A stretch of DNA of 64,000 nucleotides, taken from positions 17,960-81,959 of the forward strand of contig CAMPDV010002178.1 of assembly GCA_946699065.1 (NCBI GenBank), in the 5' to 3' direction. Position numbers and translations under genes: made by a program. Positions 12,080-24,344 of the stretch are shown piece after piece; positions within the stretch are counted from its first letter, which is position 1, and every line of letters begins with the position of its first letter. The notes below the pieces were generated by a model. It saw only the letters and a program-made list of their open reading frames with translations. It made no database searches and was not told where the DNA came from. The DNA comes from Loxodes magnus (taxonomy: Eukaryota > Ciliophora > Karyorelictea > Loxodida > Loxodidae).

Positions 12080-13836
12080 AGAATACTAAATTTTAATACC
12101 AGACTGAGTTAACAATGTATGAAAAATAGTTGAGTGATTTTTAAAGTAAAAAAAAACATTGTTTTAGTTTTGAAGTGAGAAATTAAAATTTTAATACCAG
12201 AGTGAGTTAACAATGTATGAAAAATAGTTGAGTGATTTTTAAAGTAAAAAAAAACATTGTTTTAGTTTTGAAGTGAGAAATTAAAATTTTAATACCAGAG
12301 TGAGTTAACAATGTATGAAAAATAGTTGAGTGATTTTTAAAGTAAAAAAAAACATTGTTTTAGTTTTGAAGTGAGAATACGAAATTTTAATACCAGAGTG
12401 AGTTAACAATGTATGAAAAATAGTTGAGTGATTTTTAAAGTAAAAAAAAACATTGTTTTAGTTTTGAAGTGAGAATACGAAATTTTAATACCAGAGTGAG
12501 TTAACAATGTATGAAAAATAGTTGAGTGATTTTTAAAGTAAAAAAAAACATTGTTTTAGTTTTGAAGTGAGAATACGAAATTTTAATACCAGAGTGAGTT
12601 AACAATGTATGAAAAATAGTTGAGTGATTTTTAAAGTAAAAAAAAACATTGTTTTAGTTTTGAAGTGAGAATACTAAATTTTGATACCAGACTGAGTTAA
12701 CAATGTATGAAAAATAGTTGAGTGATTTTTAAAGTAAAAAAAAACATTGTTTTAGTTTTGAAGTGAGAATACGAAATTTTAATACCAGAGTGAGTTAACA
12801 ATGTATGAAAAATAGTTGAGTGATTTTTAAAGTAAAAAAAAACATTGTTTTAGTTTTGAAGTGAGAATACGAAATTTTAATACCAGAGTGAGTTAACAAT
12901 GTATGAAAAATAGTTGAGTGATTTTTAAAGTAAAAAAAAACATTGTTTTAGTTTTGAAGTGAGAATACGAAATTTTAATACCAGAGTGAGTTAACAATGT
13001 ATGAAAAATAGTTGAGTGATTTTTAAAGTAAAAAAAAACATTGTTTTAGTTTTGAAGTGAGAATACGAAATTTTAATACCAGAGTGAGTTAACAATGTAT
13101 GAAAAATAGTTGAGTGATTTTTAAAGTAAAAAAAAACATTGTTTTAGTTTTGAAGTGAGAATACGAAATTTTAATACCAGAGTGAGTTAACAATGTATGA
13201 AAAATAGTTGAGTGATTTTTAAAGTAAAAAAAAACATTGTTTTAGTTTTGAAGTGAGAATACTAAATTTTAATACCAGACTGAGTTAACAATGTATGAAA
13301 AATAGTTGAGTGATTTTTAAAGTAAAAAAAAACATTGTTTTAGTTTTGAAGTGAGAAATTAAAATTTTAATACCAGAGTGAGTTAACAATGTATGAAAAA
13401 TAGTTGAGTGATTTTTAAAGTAAAAAAAAACATTGTTTTAGTTTTGAAGTGAGAAATTAAAATTTTAATACCAGAGTGAGTTAACAATGTATGAAAAATA
13501 GTTGAGTGATTTTTAAAGTAAAAAAAAACATTGTTTTAGTTTTGAAGTGAGAATACGAAATTTTAATACCAGAGTGAGTTAACAATGTATGAAAAATAGT
13601 TGAGTGATTTTTAAAGTAAAAAAAAACATTGTTTTAGTTTTGAAGTGAGAATACGAAATTTTAATACCAGAGTGAGTTAACAATGTATGAAAAATAGTTG
13701 AGTGATTTTTAAAGTAAAAAAAAACATTGTTTTAGTTTTGAAGTGAGAATACGAAATTTTAATACCAGAGTGAGTTAACAATGTATGAAAAATAGTTGAG
13801 TGATTTTTAAAGTAAAAAAAAACATTGTTTTAGTTT
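12080..13836 (+). repeat. 12-unit (1,176 bp) offset duplication
   Basis: The actgag unit at 12,104, followed by two aaatt units and then acg units, recurs at 13,280 with exactly the same order. The offset is 1,176 bp, which is 12 x 98. The match covers about 12,080-12,660 against 13,256-13,836. It ends where a second actgag unit, with a g for a in ttttgatacc (about 12,680), has no partner in the later copy. Confidence 0.82.
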
Positions 13837-14030
13837 TGAAGTGAGAATACGAAATTTTAATACCAGAGTGAGTTAACAATGTATGAAAAATAGTTGAGTG
13901 ATTTTTAAAGTAAAAAAAAACATTGTTTTAGTTTTGAAGTGAGAATACGAAATTTTAATACCAGAGTGAGTTAACAATGTATGAAAAATAGTTGAGTGAT
14001 TTTTAAAGTAAAAAAAAACATTGTTTTTGA

Positions 14031-17000
14031 TATGTTTCGAAGTGAGAATACGAAATTTTAATACCAGAGTGAGTTAACAATGTATGAAAAATAGTTGAGT
14101 GATTTTTAAAGTAAAAAAAAACATTGTTTTAGTTTTGAAGTGAGAATACGAAATTTTAATACCAGAGTGAGTTAACAATGTATGAAAAATAGTTGAGTGA
14201 TTTTTAAAGTAAAAAAAAACTTTGTTTTAGTTTTGAAGTGAGAATACGAAATTTTAATACCAGAGTGAGTTAACAATGTATGAAAAATAGTTGAGTGATT
14301 TTTAAAGTAAAAAAAAACATTGTTTTAGTTTTGAAGTGAGAATACGAAATTTTAATACCAGAGTGAGTTAACAATGTATGAAAAATAGTTGAGTGATTTT
14401 TAAAGTAAAAAAAAACATTGTTTTAGTTTTGAAGTGAGAATACGAAATTTTAATACCAGAGTGAGTTAACAATGTATGAAAAATAGTTGAGTGATTTTTA
14501 AAGTAAAAAAAAACATTGTTTTAGTTTTGAAGTGAGAATACGAAATTTTAATACCAGAGTGAGTTAACAATGTATGAAAAATAGTTGAGTGATTTTTAAA
14601 GTAAAAAAAAACATTGTTTTAGTTTTGAAGTGAGAATACGAAATTTTAATACCAGAGTGAGTTAACAATGTATGAAAAATAGTTGAGTGATTTTTAAAGT
14701 AAAAAAAAACATTGTTTTAGTTTTGAAGTGAGAATACGAAATTTTAATACCAGAGTGAGTTAACAATGTATGAAAAATAGTTGAGTGATTTTTAAAGTAA
14801 AAAAAAACATTGTTTTAGTTTTGAAGTGAGAAATTAAAATTTTAATACCAGAGTGAGTTAACAATGTATGAAAAATAGTTGAGTGATTTTTAAAGTAAAA
14901 AAAAACATTGTTTTTGATATGTTTCGAAGTGAGAATACGAAATTTTAATACCAGAGTGAGTTAACAATGTATGAAAAATAGTTGAGTGATTTTTAAAGTA
15001 AAAAAAAACATTGTTTTAGTTTTGAAGTGAGAATACGAAATTTTAATACCAGAGTGAGTTAACAATGTATGAAAAATAGTTGAGTGATTTTTAAAGTAAA
15101 AAAAAACATTGTTTTAGTTTTGAAGTGAGAATACGAAATTTTAATACCAGAGTGAGTTAACAATGTATGAAAAATAGTTGAGTGATTTTTAAAGTAAAAA
15201 AAAACATTGTTTTAGTTTTGAAGTGAGAATACGAAATTTTAATACCAGAGTGAGTTAACAATGTATGAAAAATAGTTGAGTGATTTTTAAAGTAAAAAAA
15301 AACATTGTTTTAGTTTTGAAGTGAGAATACGAAATTTTAATACCAGAGTGAGTTAACAATGTATGAAAAATAGTTGAGTGATTTTTAAAGTAAAAAAAAA
15401 CATTGTTTTAGTTTTGAAGTGAGAAATTAAAATTTTAATACCAGAGTGAGTTAACAATGTATGAAAAATAGTTGAGTGATTTTTAAAGTAAAAAAAAACT
15501 TTGTTTTAGTTTTGAAGTGAGAATACGAAATTTTAATACCAGAGTGAGTTAACAATGTATGAAAAATAGTTGAGTGATTTTTAAAGTAAAAAAAAACATT
15601 GTTTTAGTTTTGAAGTGAGAATACGAAATTTTAATACCAGAGTGAGTTAACAATGTATGAAAAATAGTTGAGTGATTTTTAAAGTAAAAAAAAACATTGT
15701 TTTAGTTTTGAAGTGAGAATACTAAATTTTAATACCAGACTGAGTTAACAATGTATGAAAAATAGTTGAGTGATTTTTAAAGTAAAAAAAAACATTGTTT
15801 TAGTTTTGAAGTGAGAATACGAAATTTTAATACCAGAGTGAGTTAACAATGTATGAAAAATAGTTGAGTGATTTTTAAAGTAAAAAAAAACATTGTTTTA
15901 GTTTTGAAGTGAGAATACGAAATTTTAATACCAGAGTGAGTTAACAATGTATGAAAAATAGTTGAGTGATTTTTAAAGTAAAAAAAAACATTGTTTTTGA
16001 TATGTTTCGAAGTGAGAATACGAAATTTTAATACCAGAGTGAGTTAACAATGTATGAAAAATAGTTGAGTGATTTTTAAAGTAAAAAAAAACATTGTTTT
16101 AGTTTTGAAGTGAGAATACGAAATTTTAATACCAGAGTGAGTTAACAATGTATGAAAAATAGTTGAGTGATTTTTAAAGTAAAAAAAAACATTGTTTTAG
16201 TTTTGAAGTGAGAATACGAAATTTTAATACCAGAGTGAGTTAACAATGTATGAAAAATAGTTGAGTGATTTTTAAAGTAAAAAAAAACATTGTTTTAGTT
16301 TTGAAGTGAGAATACGAAATTTTAATACCAGAGTGAGTTAACAATGTATGAAAAATAGTTGAGTGATTTTTAAAGTAAAAAAAAACATTGTTTTAGTTTT
16401 GAAGTGAGAATACGAAATTTTAATACCAGAGTGAGTTAACAATGTATGAAAAATAGTTGAGTGATTTTTAAAGTAAAAAAAAACATTGTTTTAGTTTTGA
16501 AGTGAGAAATTAAAATTTTAATACCAGAGTGAGTTAACAATGTATGAAAAATAGTTGAGTGATTTTTAAAGTAAAAAAAAACTTTGTTTTAGTTTTGAAG
16601 TGAGAATACGAAATTTTAATACCAGAGTGAGTTAACAATGTATGAAAAATAGTTGAGTGATTTTTAAAGTAAAAAAAAACATTGTTTTAGTTTTGAAGTG
16701 AGAATACGAAATTTTAATACCAGAGTGAGTTAACAATGTATGAAAAATAGTTGAGTGATTTTTAAAGTAAAAAAAAACATTGTTTTAGTTTTGAAGTGAG
16801 AATACTAAATTTTAATACCAGACTGAGTTAACAATGTATGAAAAATAGTTGAGTGATTTTTAAAGTAAAAAAAAACATTGTTTTATATGTTTTGAAGTGA
16901 GAATACGAAATTTTAATACCAGAGTGAGTTAACAATGTATGAAAAATAGTTGAGTGATTTTTAAAGTAAAAAAAAACATTGTTTTAGTTTTGAAGTGAGA

Positions 17001-17083
17001 ATACGAAATTTTAATACCAGAGTGAGTTAACAATGTATGAAAAATAGTTGAGTGATTTTTAAAGTAAAAAAAAACATTGTTTT
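14031..17083 (+). repeat. Higher-order repeat marked by gatatgtttcga units
   Basis: The rare tatgtttcga marker (g-a-a changed to c-g-a context) occurs at 14,031, 14,918 and 16,001, giving intervals of 887 bp (9 units) and 1,083 bp (11 units). The 1,083 bp interval also links the ctttg units at 15,499 and 16,582 and the actgag units at 15,740 and 16,823. So 14,918-15,797 and 16,001-16,880 are copies of one block. The next ctttg and actgag pair (17,369 and 17,610) lies 787 bp further on, that is 8 units including one 101 bp atatg unit. Confidence 0.87.
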
Positions 17084-17639
17084 AGTTTTGAAGTGAGAAT
17101 ACGAAATTTTAATACCAGAGTGAGTTAACAATGTATGAAAAATAGTTGAGTGATTTTTAAAGTAAAAAAAAACATTGTTTTAGTTTTGAAGTGAGAATAC
17201 GAAATTTTAATACCAGAGTGAGTTAACAATGTATGAAAAATAGTTGAGTGATTTTTAAAGTAAAAAAAAACATTGTTTTAGTTTTGAAGTGAGAATACGA
17301 AATTTTAATACCAGAGTGAGTTAACAATGTATGAAAAATAGTTGAGTGATTTTTAAAGTAAAAAAAAACTTTGTTTTAGTTTTGAAGTGAGAATACGAAA
17401 TTTTAATACCAGAGTGAGTTAACAATGTATGAAAAATAGTTGAGTGATTTTTAAAGTAAAAAAAAACATTGTTTTAGTTTTGAAGTGAGAATACGAAATT
17501 TTAATACCAGAGTGAGTTAACAATGTATGAAAAATAGTTGAGTGATTTTTAAAGTAAAAAAAAACATTGTTTTAGTTTTGAAGTGAGAATACTAAATTTT
17601 AATACCAGACTGAGTTAACAATGTATGAAAAATAGTTGA

Positions 17640-18600
17640 GTGATTTTTAAAGTAAAAAAAAACATTGTTTTAGTTTTGAAGTGAGAATACGAAATTTTAA
17701 TACCAGAGTGAGTTAACAATGTATGAAAAATAGTTGAGTGATTTTTAAAGTAAAAAAAAACATTGTTTTAGTTTTGAAGTGAGAATACGAAATTTTAATA
17801 CCAGAGTGAGTTAACAATGTATGAAAAATAGTTGAGTGATTTTTAAAGTAAAAAAAAACATTGTTTTAGTTTTGAAGTGAGAATACGAAATTTTAATACC
17901 AGAGTGAGTTAACAATGTATGAAAAATAGTTGAGTGATTTTTAAAGTAAAAAAAAACATTGTTTTAGTTTTGAAGTGAGAATACGAAATTTTAATACCAG
18001 AGTGAGTTAACAATGTATGAAAAATAGTTGAGTGATTTTTAAAGTAAAAAAAAACATTGTTTTAGTTTTGAAGTGAGAATACGAAATTTTAATACCAGAG
18101 TGAGTTAACAATGTATGAAAAATAGTTGAGTGATTTTTAAAGTAAAAAAAAACATTGTTTTAGTTTTGAAGTGAGAATACGAAATTTTAATACCAGAGTG
18201 AGTTAACAATGTATGAAAAATAGTTGAGTGATTTTTAAAGTAAAAAAAAACATTGTTTTAGTTTTGAAGTGAGAATACGAAATTTTAATACCAGAGTGAG
18301 TTAACAATGTATGAAAAATAGTTGAGTGATTTTTAAAGTAAAAAAAAACATTGTTTTAGTTTTGAAGTGAGAATACGAAATTTTAATACCAGAGTGAGTT
18401 AACAATGTATGAAAAATAGTTGAGTGATTTTTAAAGTAAAAAAAAACATTGTTTTAGTTTTGAAGTGAGAATACGAAATTTTAATACCAGAGTGAGTTAA
18501 CAATGTATGAAAAATAGTTGAGTGATTTTTAAAGTAAAAAAAAACATTGTTTTAGTTTTGAAGTGAGAATACGAAATTTTAATACCAGAGTGAGTTAACA
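17640..18600 (+). repeat. Homogeneous run of identical acg units
   Basis: About ten consecutive 98 bp units of the plain acg type follow one another with no marker difference that I can see. Similar but shorter runs occur between 13.5 and 17.3 kb. Such homogeneity points to the most recent local amplification in the left domain. Confidence 0.8.
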
Positions 18601-18605
18601 ATGTA

Positions 18606-19987
18606 TGAAAAAAAGTTGAGTGATTTTTAAAGTAAAAAAAAACATTGTTTTTGATATGTTTTGAAGTGAGAATACTAAATTTTAATACCAGACTGAGTTA
18701 ACAATGTATGAAAAATAGTTGAGTGATTTTTAAAGTAAAAAAAAACATTGTTTTAGTTTTGAAGTGAGAAATTAAAATTTTAATACCAGAGTGAGTTAAC
18801 AATGTATGAAAAATAGTTGAGTGATTTTTAAAGTAAAAAAAAACATTGTTTTAGTTTTGAAGTGAGAATACTAAATTTTAATACCAGACTGAGTTAACAA
18901 TGTATGAAAAAAAGTTGAGTGATTTTTAAAGTAAAAAAAAACATTGTTTTAGTTTTGAAGTGAGAATACTAAATTTTAATACCAGAGTGAGTTAACAATG
19001 TATGAAAAATAGTTGAGTGATTTTTAAAGTAAAAAAAAACATTGTTTTAGTTTTGAAGTGAGAATACGAAATTTTAATACCAGAGTGAGTTAACAATGTA
19101 TGAAAAATAGTTGAGTGATTTTTAAAGTAAAAAAAAACATTGTTTTAGTTTTGAAGTGAGAATACTAAATTTTAATACCAGAGTGAGTTAACAATGTATG
19201 AAAAATAGTTGAGTGATTTTTAAAGTAAAAAAAAACATTGTTTTAGTTTTGAAGTGAGAAATTAAAATTTTAATACCAGAGTGAGTTAACAATGTATGAA
19301 AAAAAGTTGAGTGATTTTTAAAGTAAAAAAAAACATTGTTTTTGATATGTTTTGAAGTGAGAATACTAAATTTTAATACCAGACTGAGTTAACAATGTAT
19401 GAAAAATAGTTGAGTGATTTTTAAAGTAAAAAAAAACATTGTTTTAGTTTTGAAGTGAGAAATTAAAATTTTAATACCAGAGTGAGTTAACAATGTATGA
19501 AAAATAGTTGAGTGATTTTTAAAGTAAAAAAAAACATTGTTTTTGATATGTTTTGAAGTGAGAATACTAAATTTTAATACCAGAGTGAGTTAACAATGTA
19601 TGAAAAATAGTTGAGTGATTTTTAAAGTAAAAAAAAACATTGTTTTAGTTTTGAAGTGAGAATACGAAATTTTAATACCAGAGTGAGTTAACAATGTATG
19701 AAAAATAGTTGAGTGATTTTTAAAGTAAAAAAAAACATTGTTTTAGTTTTGAAGTGAGAATACTAAATTTTAATACCAGAGTGAGTTAACAATGTATGAA
19801 AAATAGTTTAGTGATTTTTAAAGTAAAAAAAAACATTGTTTTAGTTTTGAAGTGAGAATACTAAATTTTAATACCAGAGTGAGTTAACAATGTATGAAAA
19901 ATAGTTGAGTGATTTTTAAAGTAAAAAAAAACATTGTTTTATATGTTTTGAAGTGAGAATACGAAATTTTAATACCAGAGTGAGTTA
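18606..19987 (+). repeat. 7-unit (691 bp) higher-order repeat
   Basis: A unit ending tgaaaaaaag (T lost from the usual aaaatag), followed by a gatatg/actgag unit and an aaatt unit, occurs at 18,606 and again at 19,297. The offset of 691 bp is seven units, one of them 103 bp; the gatatg motifs at 18,653 and 19,344 confirm it. Only the first few units of each copy are marked, so the outer limits are approximate. Confidence 0.75.
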
Positions 19988-21240
19988 ACAATGTATGAAA
20001 AATAGTTGAGTGATTTTTAAAGTAAAAAAAAACATTGTTTTAGTTTTGAAGTGAGAATACGAAATTTTAATACCAGAGTGAGTTAACAATGTATGAAAAA
20101 TAGTTGAGTGATTTTTAAAGTAAAAAAAAACATTGTTTTAGTTTTGAAGTGAGAATACTAAATTTTAATACCAGAGTGAGTTAACAATGTATGAAAAATA
20201 GTTGAGTGATTTTTAAAGTAAAAAAAAACATTGTTTTAGTTTTGAAGTGAGAATACTAAATTTTAATACCAGACTGAGTTAACAATGTATGAAAAATAGT
20301 TGAGTGATTTTTAAAGTAAAAAAAAACATTGTTTTAGTTTTGAAGTGAGAATACGAAATTTTAATACCAGAGTGAGTTAACAATGTATGAAAAATAGTTG
20401 AGTGATTTTTAAAGTAAAAAAAAACATTGTTTTAGTTTTGAAGTGAGAATACGAAATTTTAATACCAGAGTGAGTTAACAATGTATGAAAAATAGTTGAG
20501 TGATTTTTAAAGTAAAAAAAAACATTGTTTTAGTTTTGAAGTGAGAATACTAAATTTTAATACCAGAGTGAGTTAACAATGTATGAAAAATAGTTGAGTG
20601 ATTTTTAAAGTAAAAAAAAACATTGTTTTTGATATGTTTTGAAGTGAGAATACTAAATTTTAATACCAGAGTGAGTTAACAATGTATGAAAAATAGTTGA
20701 GTGATTTTTAAAGTAAAAAAAAACATTGTTTTAGTTTTGAAGTGAGAATACGAAATTTTAATACCAGAGTGAGTTAACAATGTATGAAAAATAGTTGAGT
20801 GATTTTTAAAGTAAAAAAAAAGCATTGTTTTAGTTTTGAAGTGAGAATACGAAATTTTAATACCAGACTGAGTTAACAATGTATGAAAAATAGTTGAGTG
20901 ATTTTTAAAGTAAAAAAAACATTGTTTTAGTTTTGAAGTGAGAATACGAAATTTTAATACCAGAGTGAGTTAACAATGTATGAAAAATAGTTGAGTGATT
21001 TTTAAAGTAAAAAAAAACATTGTTTTAGTTTTGAAGTGAGAATACGAAATTTTAATACCAGAGTGAGTTAACAATGTATGAAAAATAGTTGAGTGATTTT
21101 TAAAGTAAAAAAAAACATTGTTTTAGTTTTGAAGTGAGAATACTAAATTTTAATACCAGAGTGAGTTAACAATGTATGAAAAATAGTTGAGTGATTTTTA
21201 AAGTAAAAAAAAACATTGTTTTAGTTTTGAAGTGAGAATA

Positions 21241-21400
21241 CTAAATTTTAATACCAGAGTGATAACAATGTATGAAAAATAGTTGAGTGATTTTTAAAGT
21301 ACATTGTTTTAGTTTTGAAGTGAGAATACTAAATTTTAATACCTGAGTTAACAATGTATGAAAAATAGTTTAGTGATTTTGAAAGTAAAAAAAAGCATTG
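21241..21400 (+). repeat. Cluster of small deletions in three adjacent units
   Basis: Three neighbouring units are shortened. One reads gagtgataacaatg (part of gagtt lost), one has aaagtacattg (the A-run lost), and one has acctgag (a 4 bp deletion). They are followed by a unit with the rare gattttgaaag change and an 8A-gcattg run. The acctgag and gattttgaaag types recur elsewhere in the window, so at least those are inherited variants and not single errors. Confidence 0.8.
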
Positions 21401-24344
21401 TTTTAGTTTTGAAGTGAGAATACGAAATTTTAATACCAGAGTGAGTTAACAATGTATGAAAAATAGTTGAGTGATTTTTAAAGTAAAAAAAAACATTGTT
21501 TTAGTTTTGAAGTGAGAAATTAAAATTTTAATACCAGAGTGAGTTAACAATGTATGAAAAATAGTTGAGTGATTTTTAAAGTAAAAAAAAAGCATTGTTT
21601 TAGTTTTGAAGTGAGAATACTAAATTTTAATACCAGAGTGAGTTAACAATGTATGAAAAATAGTTGAGTGATTTTTAAAGTAAAAAAAAACATTGTTTTA
21701 GTTTTGAAGTGAGAATACTAAATTTTAATACCAGAGTGAGTTAACAATGTATGAAAAATAGTTGAGTGATTTTTAAAGTAAAAAAAAACATTGTTTTAGT
21801 TTTGAAGTGAGAATACTAAATTTTAATACCAGAGTGAGTTAACAATGTATGAAAAATAGTTGAGTGATTTTTAAAGTAAAAAAAAACATTGTTTTAGTTT
21901 TGAAGTGAGAATACTAAATTTTAATACCAGAGTGAGTTAACAATGTATGAAAAATAGTTGAGTGATTTTTAAAGTAAAAAAAAACATTGTTTTAGTTTTG
22001 AAGTGAGAATACGAAATTTTAATACCAGAGTGAGTTAACAATGTATGAAAAATAGTTGAGTGATTTTTAAAGTAAAAAAAAACATTGTTTTAGTTTTGAA
22101 GTGAGAATACTAAATTTTAATACCAGAGTGAGTTAACAATGTATGAAAAATAGTTGAGTGATTTTTAAAGTAAAAAAAAACATTGTTTTAGTTTTGAAGT
22201 GAGAAATTAAAATTTTAATACCAGAGTGAGTTAACAATGTATGAAAAAAAGTTGAGTGATTTTTAAAGTAAAAAAAAAGTTTGTTTTAGTTTTGAAGTGA
22301 GAATACGAAATTTTAATACCAGAGTGAGTTAACAATGTATGAAAAATAGTTGAGTGATTTTTAAAGTAAAAAAAAGCATTGTTTTAGTTTTGAAGTGAGA
22401 ATACGAAATTTTAATACCAGAGTGAGTTAACAATGTATGAAAAATAGTTGAGTGATTTTTAAAGTAAAAAAAAACATTGTTTTAGTTTTAAAGTGAGAAT
22501 ACTAAATTTTAATACCAGAGTGAGTTAACAATGTATGAAAAATAGTTGAGTGATTTTTAAAGTAAAAAAAAACATTGTTTTAATTTTGAAGTGAGAAATT
22601 AAAATTTTAATACCAGAGTGAGTTAACAATGTATGAAAAATAGTTGAGTGATTTTTAAAGTAAAAAAAAAGTTTGTTTTAGTTTTGAAGTGAGAATACGA
22701 AATTTTAATACCAGAGTGAGTTAACAATGTATGAAAAATAGTTGAGTGATTTTTAAAGTAAAAAAAAACATTGTTTTAGTTTTGAAGTGAGAAATTAAAA
22801 TTTTATTACCAGAGTGAGTTAACAATGTATGAAAAATAGTTGAGTGATTTTTAAAGTAAAAAAAAAGCATTGTTTTAGTTTTGAAGTGAGAATACTAAAT
22901 TTTAATACCAGAGTGAGTTAACAATGTATGAAAAATAGTTGAGTGATTTTTAAAGTAAAAAAAACATTGTTTTAGTTTTGAAGTGAGAATACGAAATTTT
23001 AATACCAGAGTGAGTTAACAATGTATGAAAAATAGTTGAGTGATTTTTAAAGTAAAAAAAAACATTGTTTTAGTTTTGAAGTGAGAATACTAAATTTTAA
23101 TACCAGAGTGAGTTAACAATGTATGAAAAATAGTTGAGTGATTTTTAAAGTAAAAAAAAACATTGTTTTAGTTTTGAAGTGAGAAATTAAAATTTTAATA
23201 CCAGAGTGAGTTAACAATGTATGAAAAATAGTTGAGTGATTTTTAAAGTAAAAAAAAACATTGTTTTAGTTTTGAAGTGAGAAATTAAAATTTTAATACC
23301 AGAGTGAGTTAACAATGTATGAAAAATAGTTGAGTGATTTTTAAAGTAAAAAAAAACATTGTTTTAGTTTTGAAGTGAGAATACGAAATTTTAATACCAG
23401 AGTGAGTTAACAATGTATGAAAAATAGTTGAGTGATTTTTAAAGTAAAAAAAAACATTGTTTTAGTTTTGAAGTGAGAATACGAAATTTTAATACCAGAG
23501 TGAGTTAACAATGTATGAAAAATAGTTGAGTGATTTTTAAAGTAAAAAAAAACATTGTTTTAGTTTTGAAGTGAGAATACGAAATTTTAATACCAGAGTG
23601 AGTTAACAATGTATGAAAAATAGTTGAGTGATTTTCAAAGTAAAAAAAAACATTGTTTTTGATATGTTTTGAAGTGAGAATACTAAATTTTAATACCTGA
23701 GTTAACAATGTATGAAAAATAGTTGAGTGATTTTTAAAGTAAAAAAAAACATTGTTTTAGTTTTGAAGTGAGAATACGAAATTTTAATACCAGAGTGAGT
23801 TAACAATGTATGAAAAATAGTTGAGTGATTTTTAAAGTAAAAAAAAACATTGTTTTTGATATGTTTTGAAGTGAGAAATTAAAATTTTAATACCAGAGTG
23901 AGTTAACAATGTATGAAAAATAGTTGAGTGATTTTTAAAGTAAAAAAAAAGCATTGTTTTAGTTTTGAAGTGAGAATACTAAATTTTAATACCAGAGTGA
24001 GTTAACAATGTATGAAAAATAGTTGAGTGATTTTTAAAGTAAAAAAAAACATTGTTTTAGTTTTGAAGTGAGAATACGAAATTTTAATACCAGAGTGAGT
24101 TAACAATGTATGAAAAATAGTTGAGTGATTTTTAAAGTAAAAAAAAACATTGTTTTAGTTTTGAAGTGAGAATACGAAATTTTAATACCAGAGTGAGTTA
24201 ACAATGTATGAAAAATAGTTGAGTGATTTTTAAAGTAAAAAAAAACATTGTTTTAGTTTTGAAGTGAGAATACTAAATTTTAATACCAGAGTGAGTTAAC
24301 AATGTATGAAAAATAGTTGAGTGATTTTTAAAGTAAAAAAAAAC

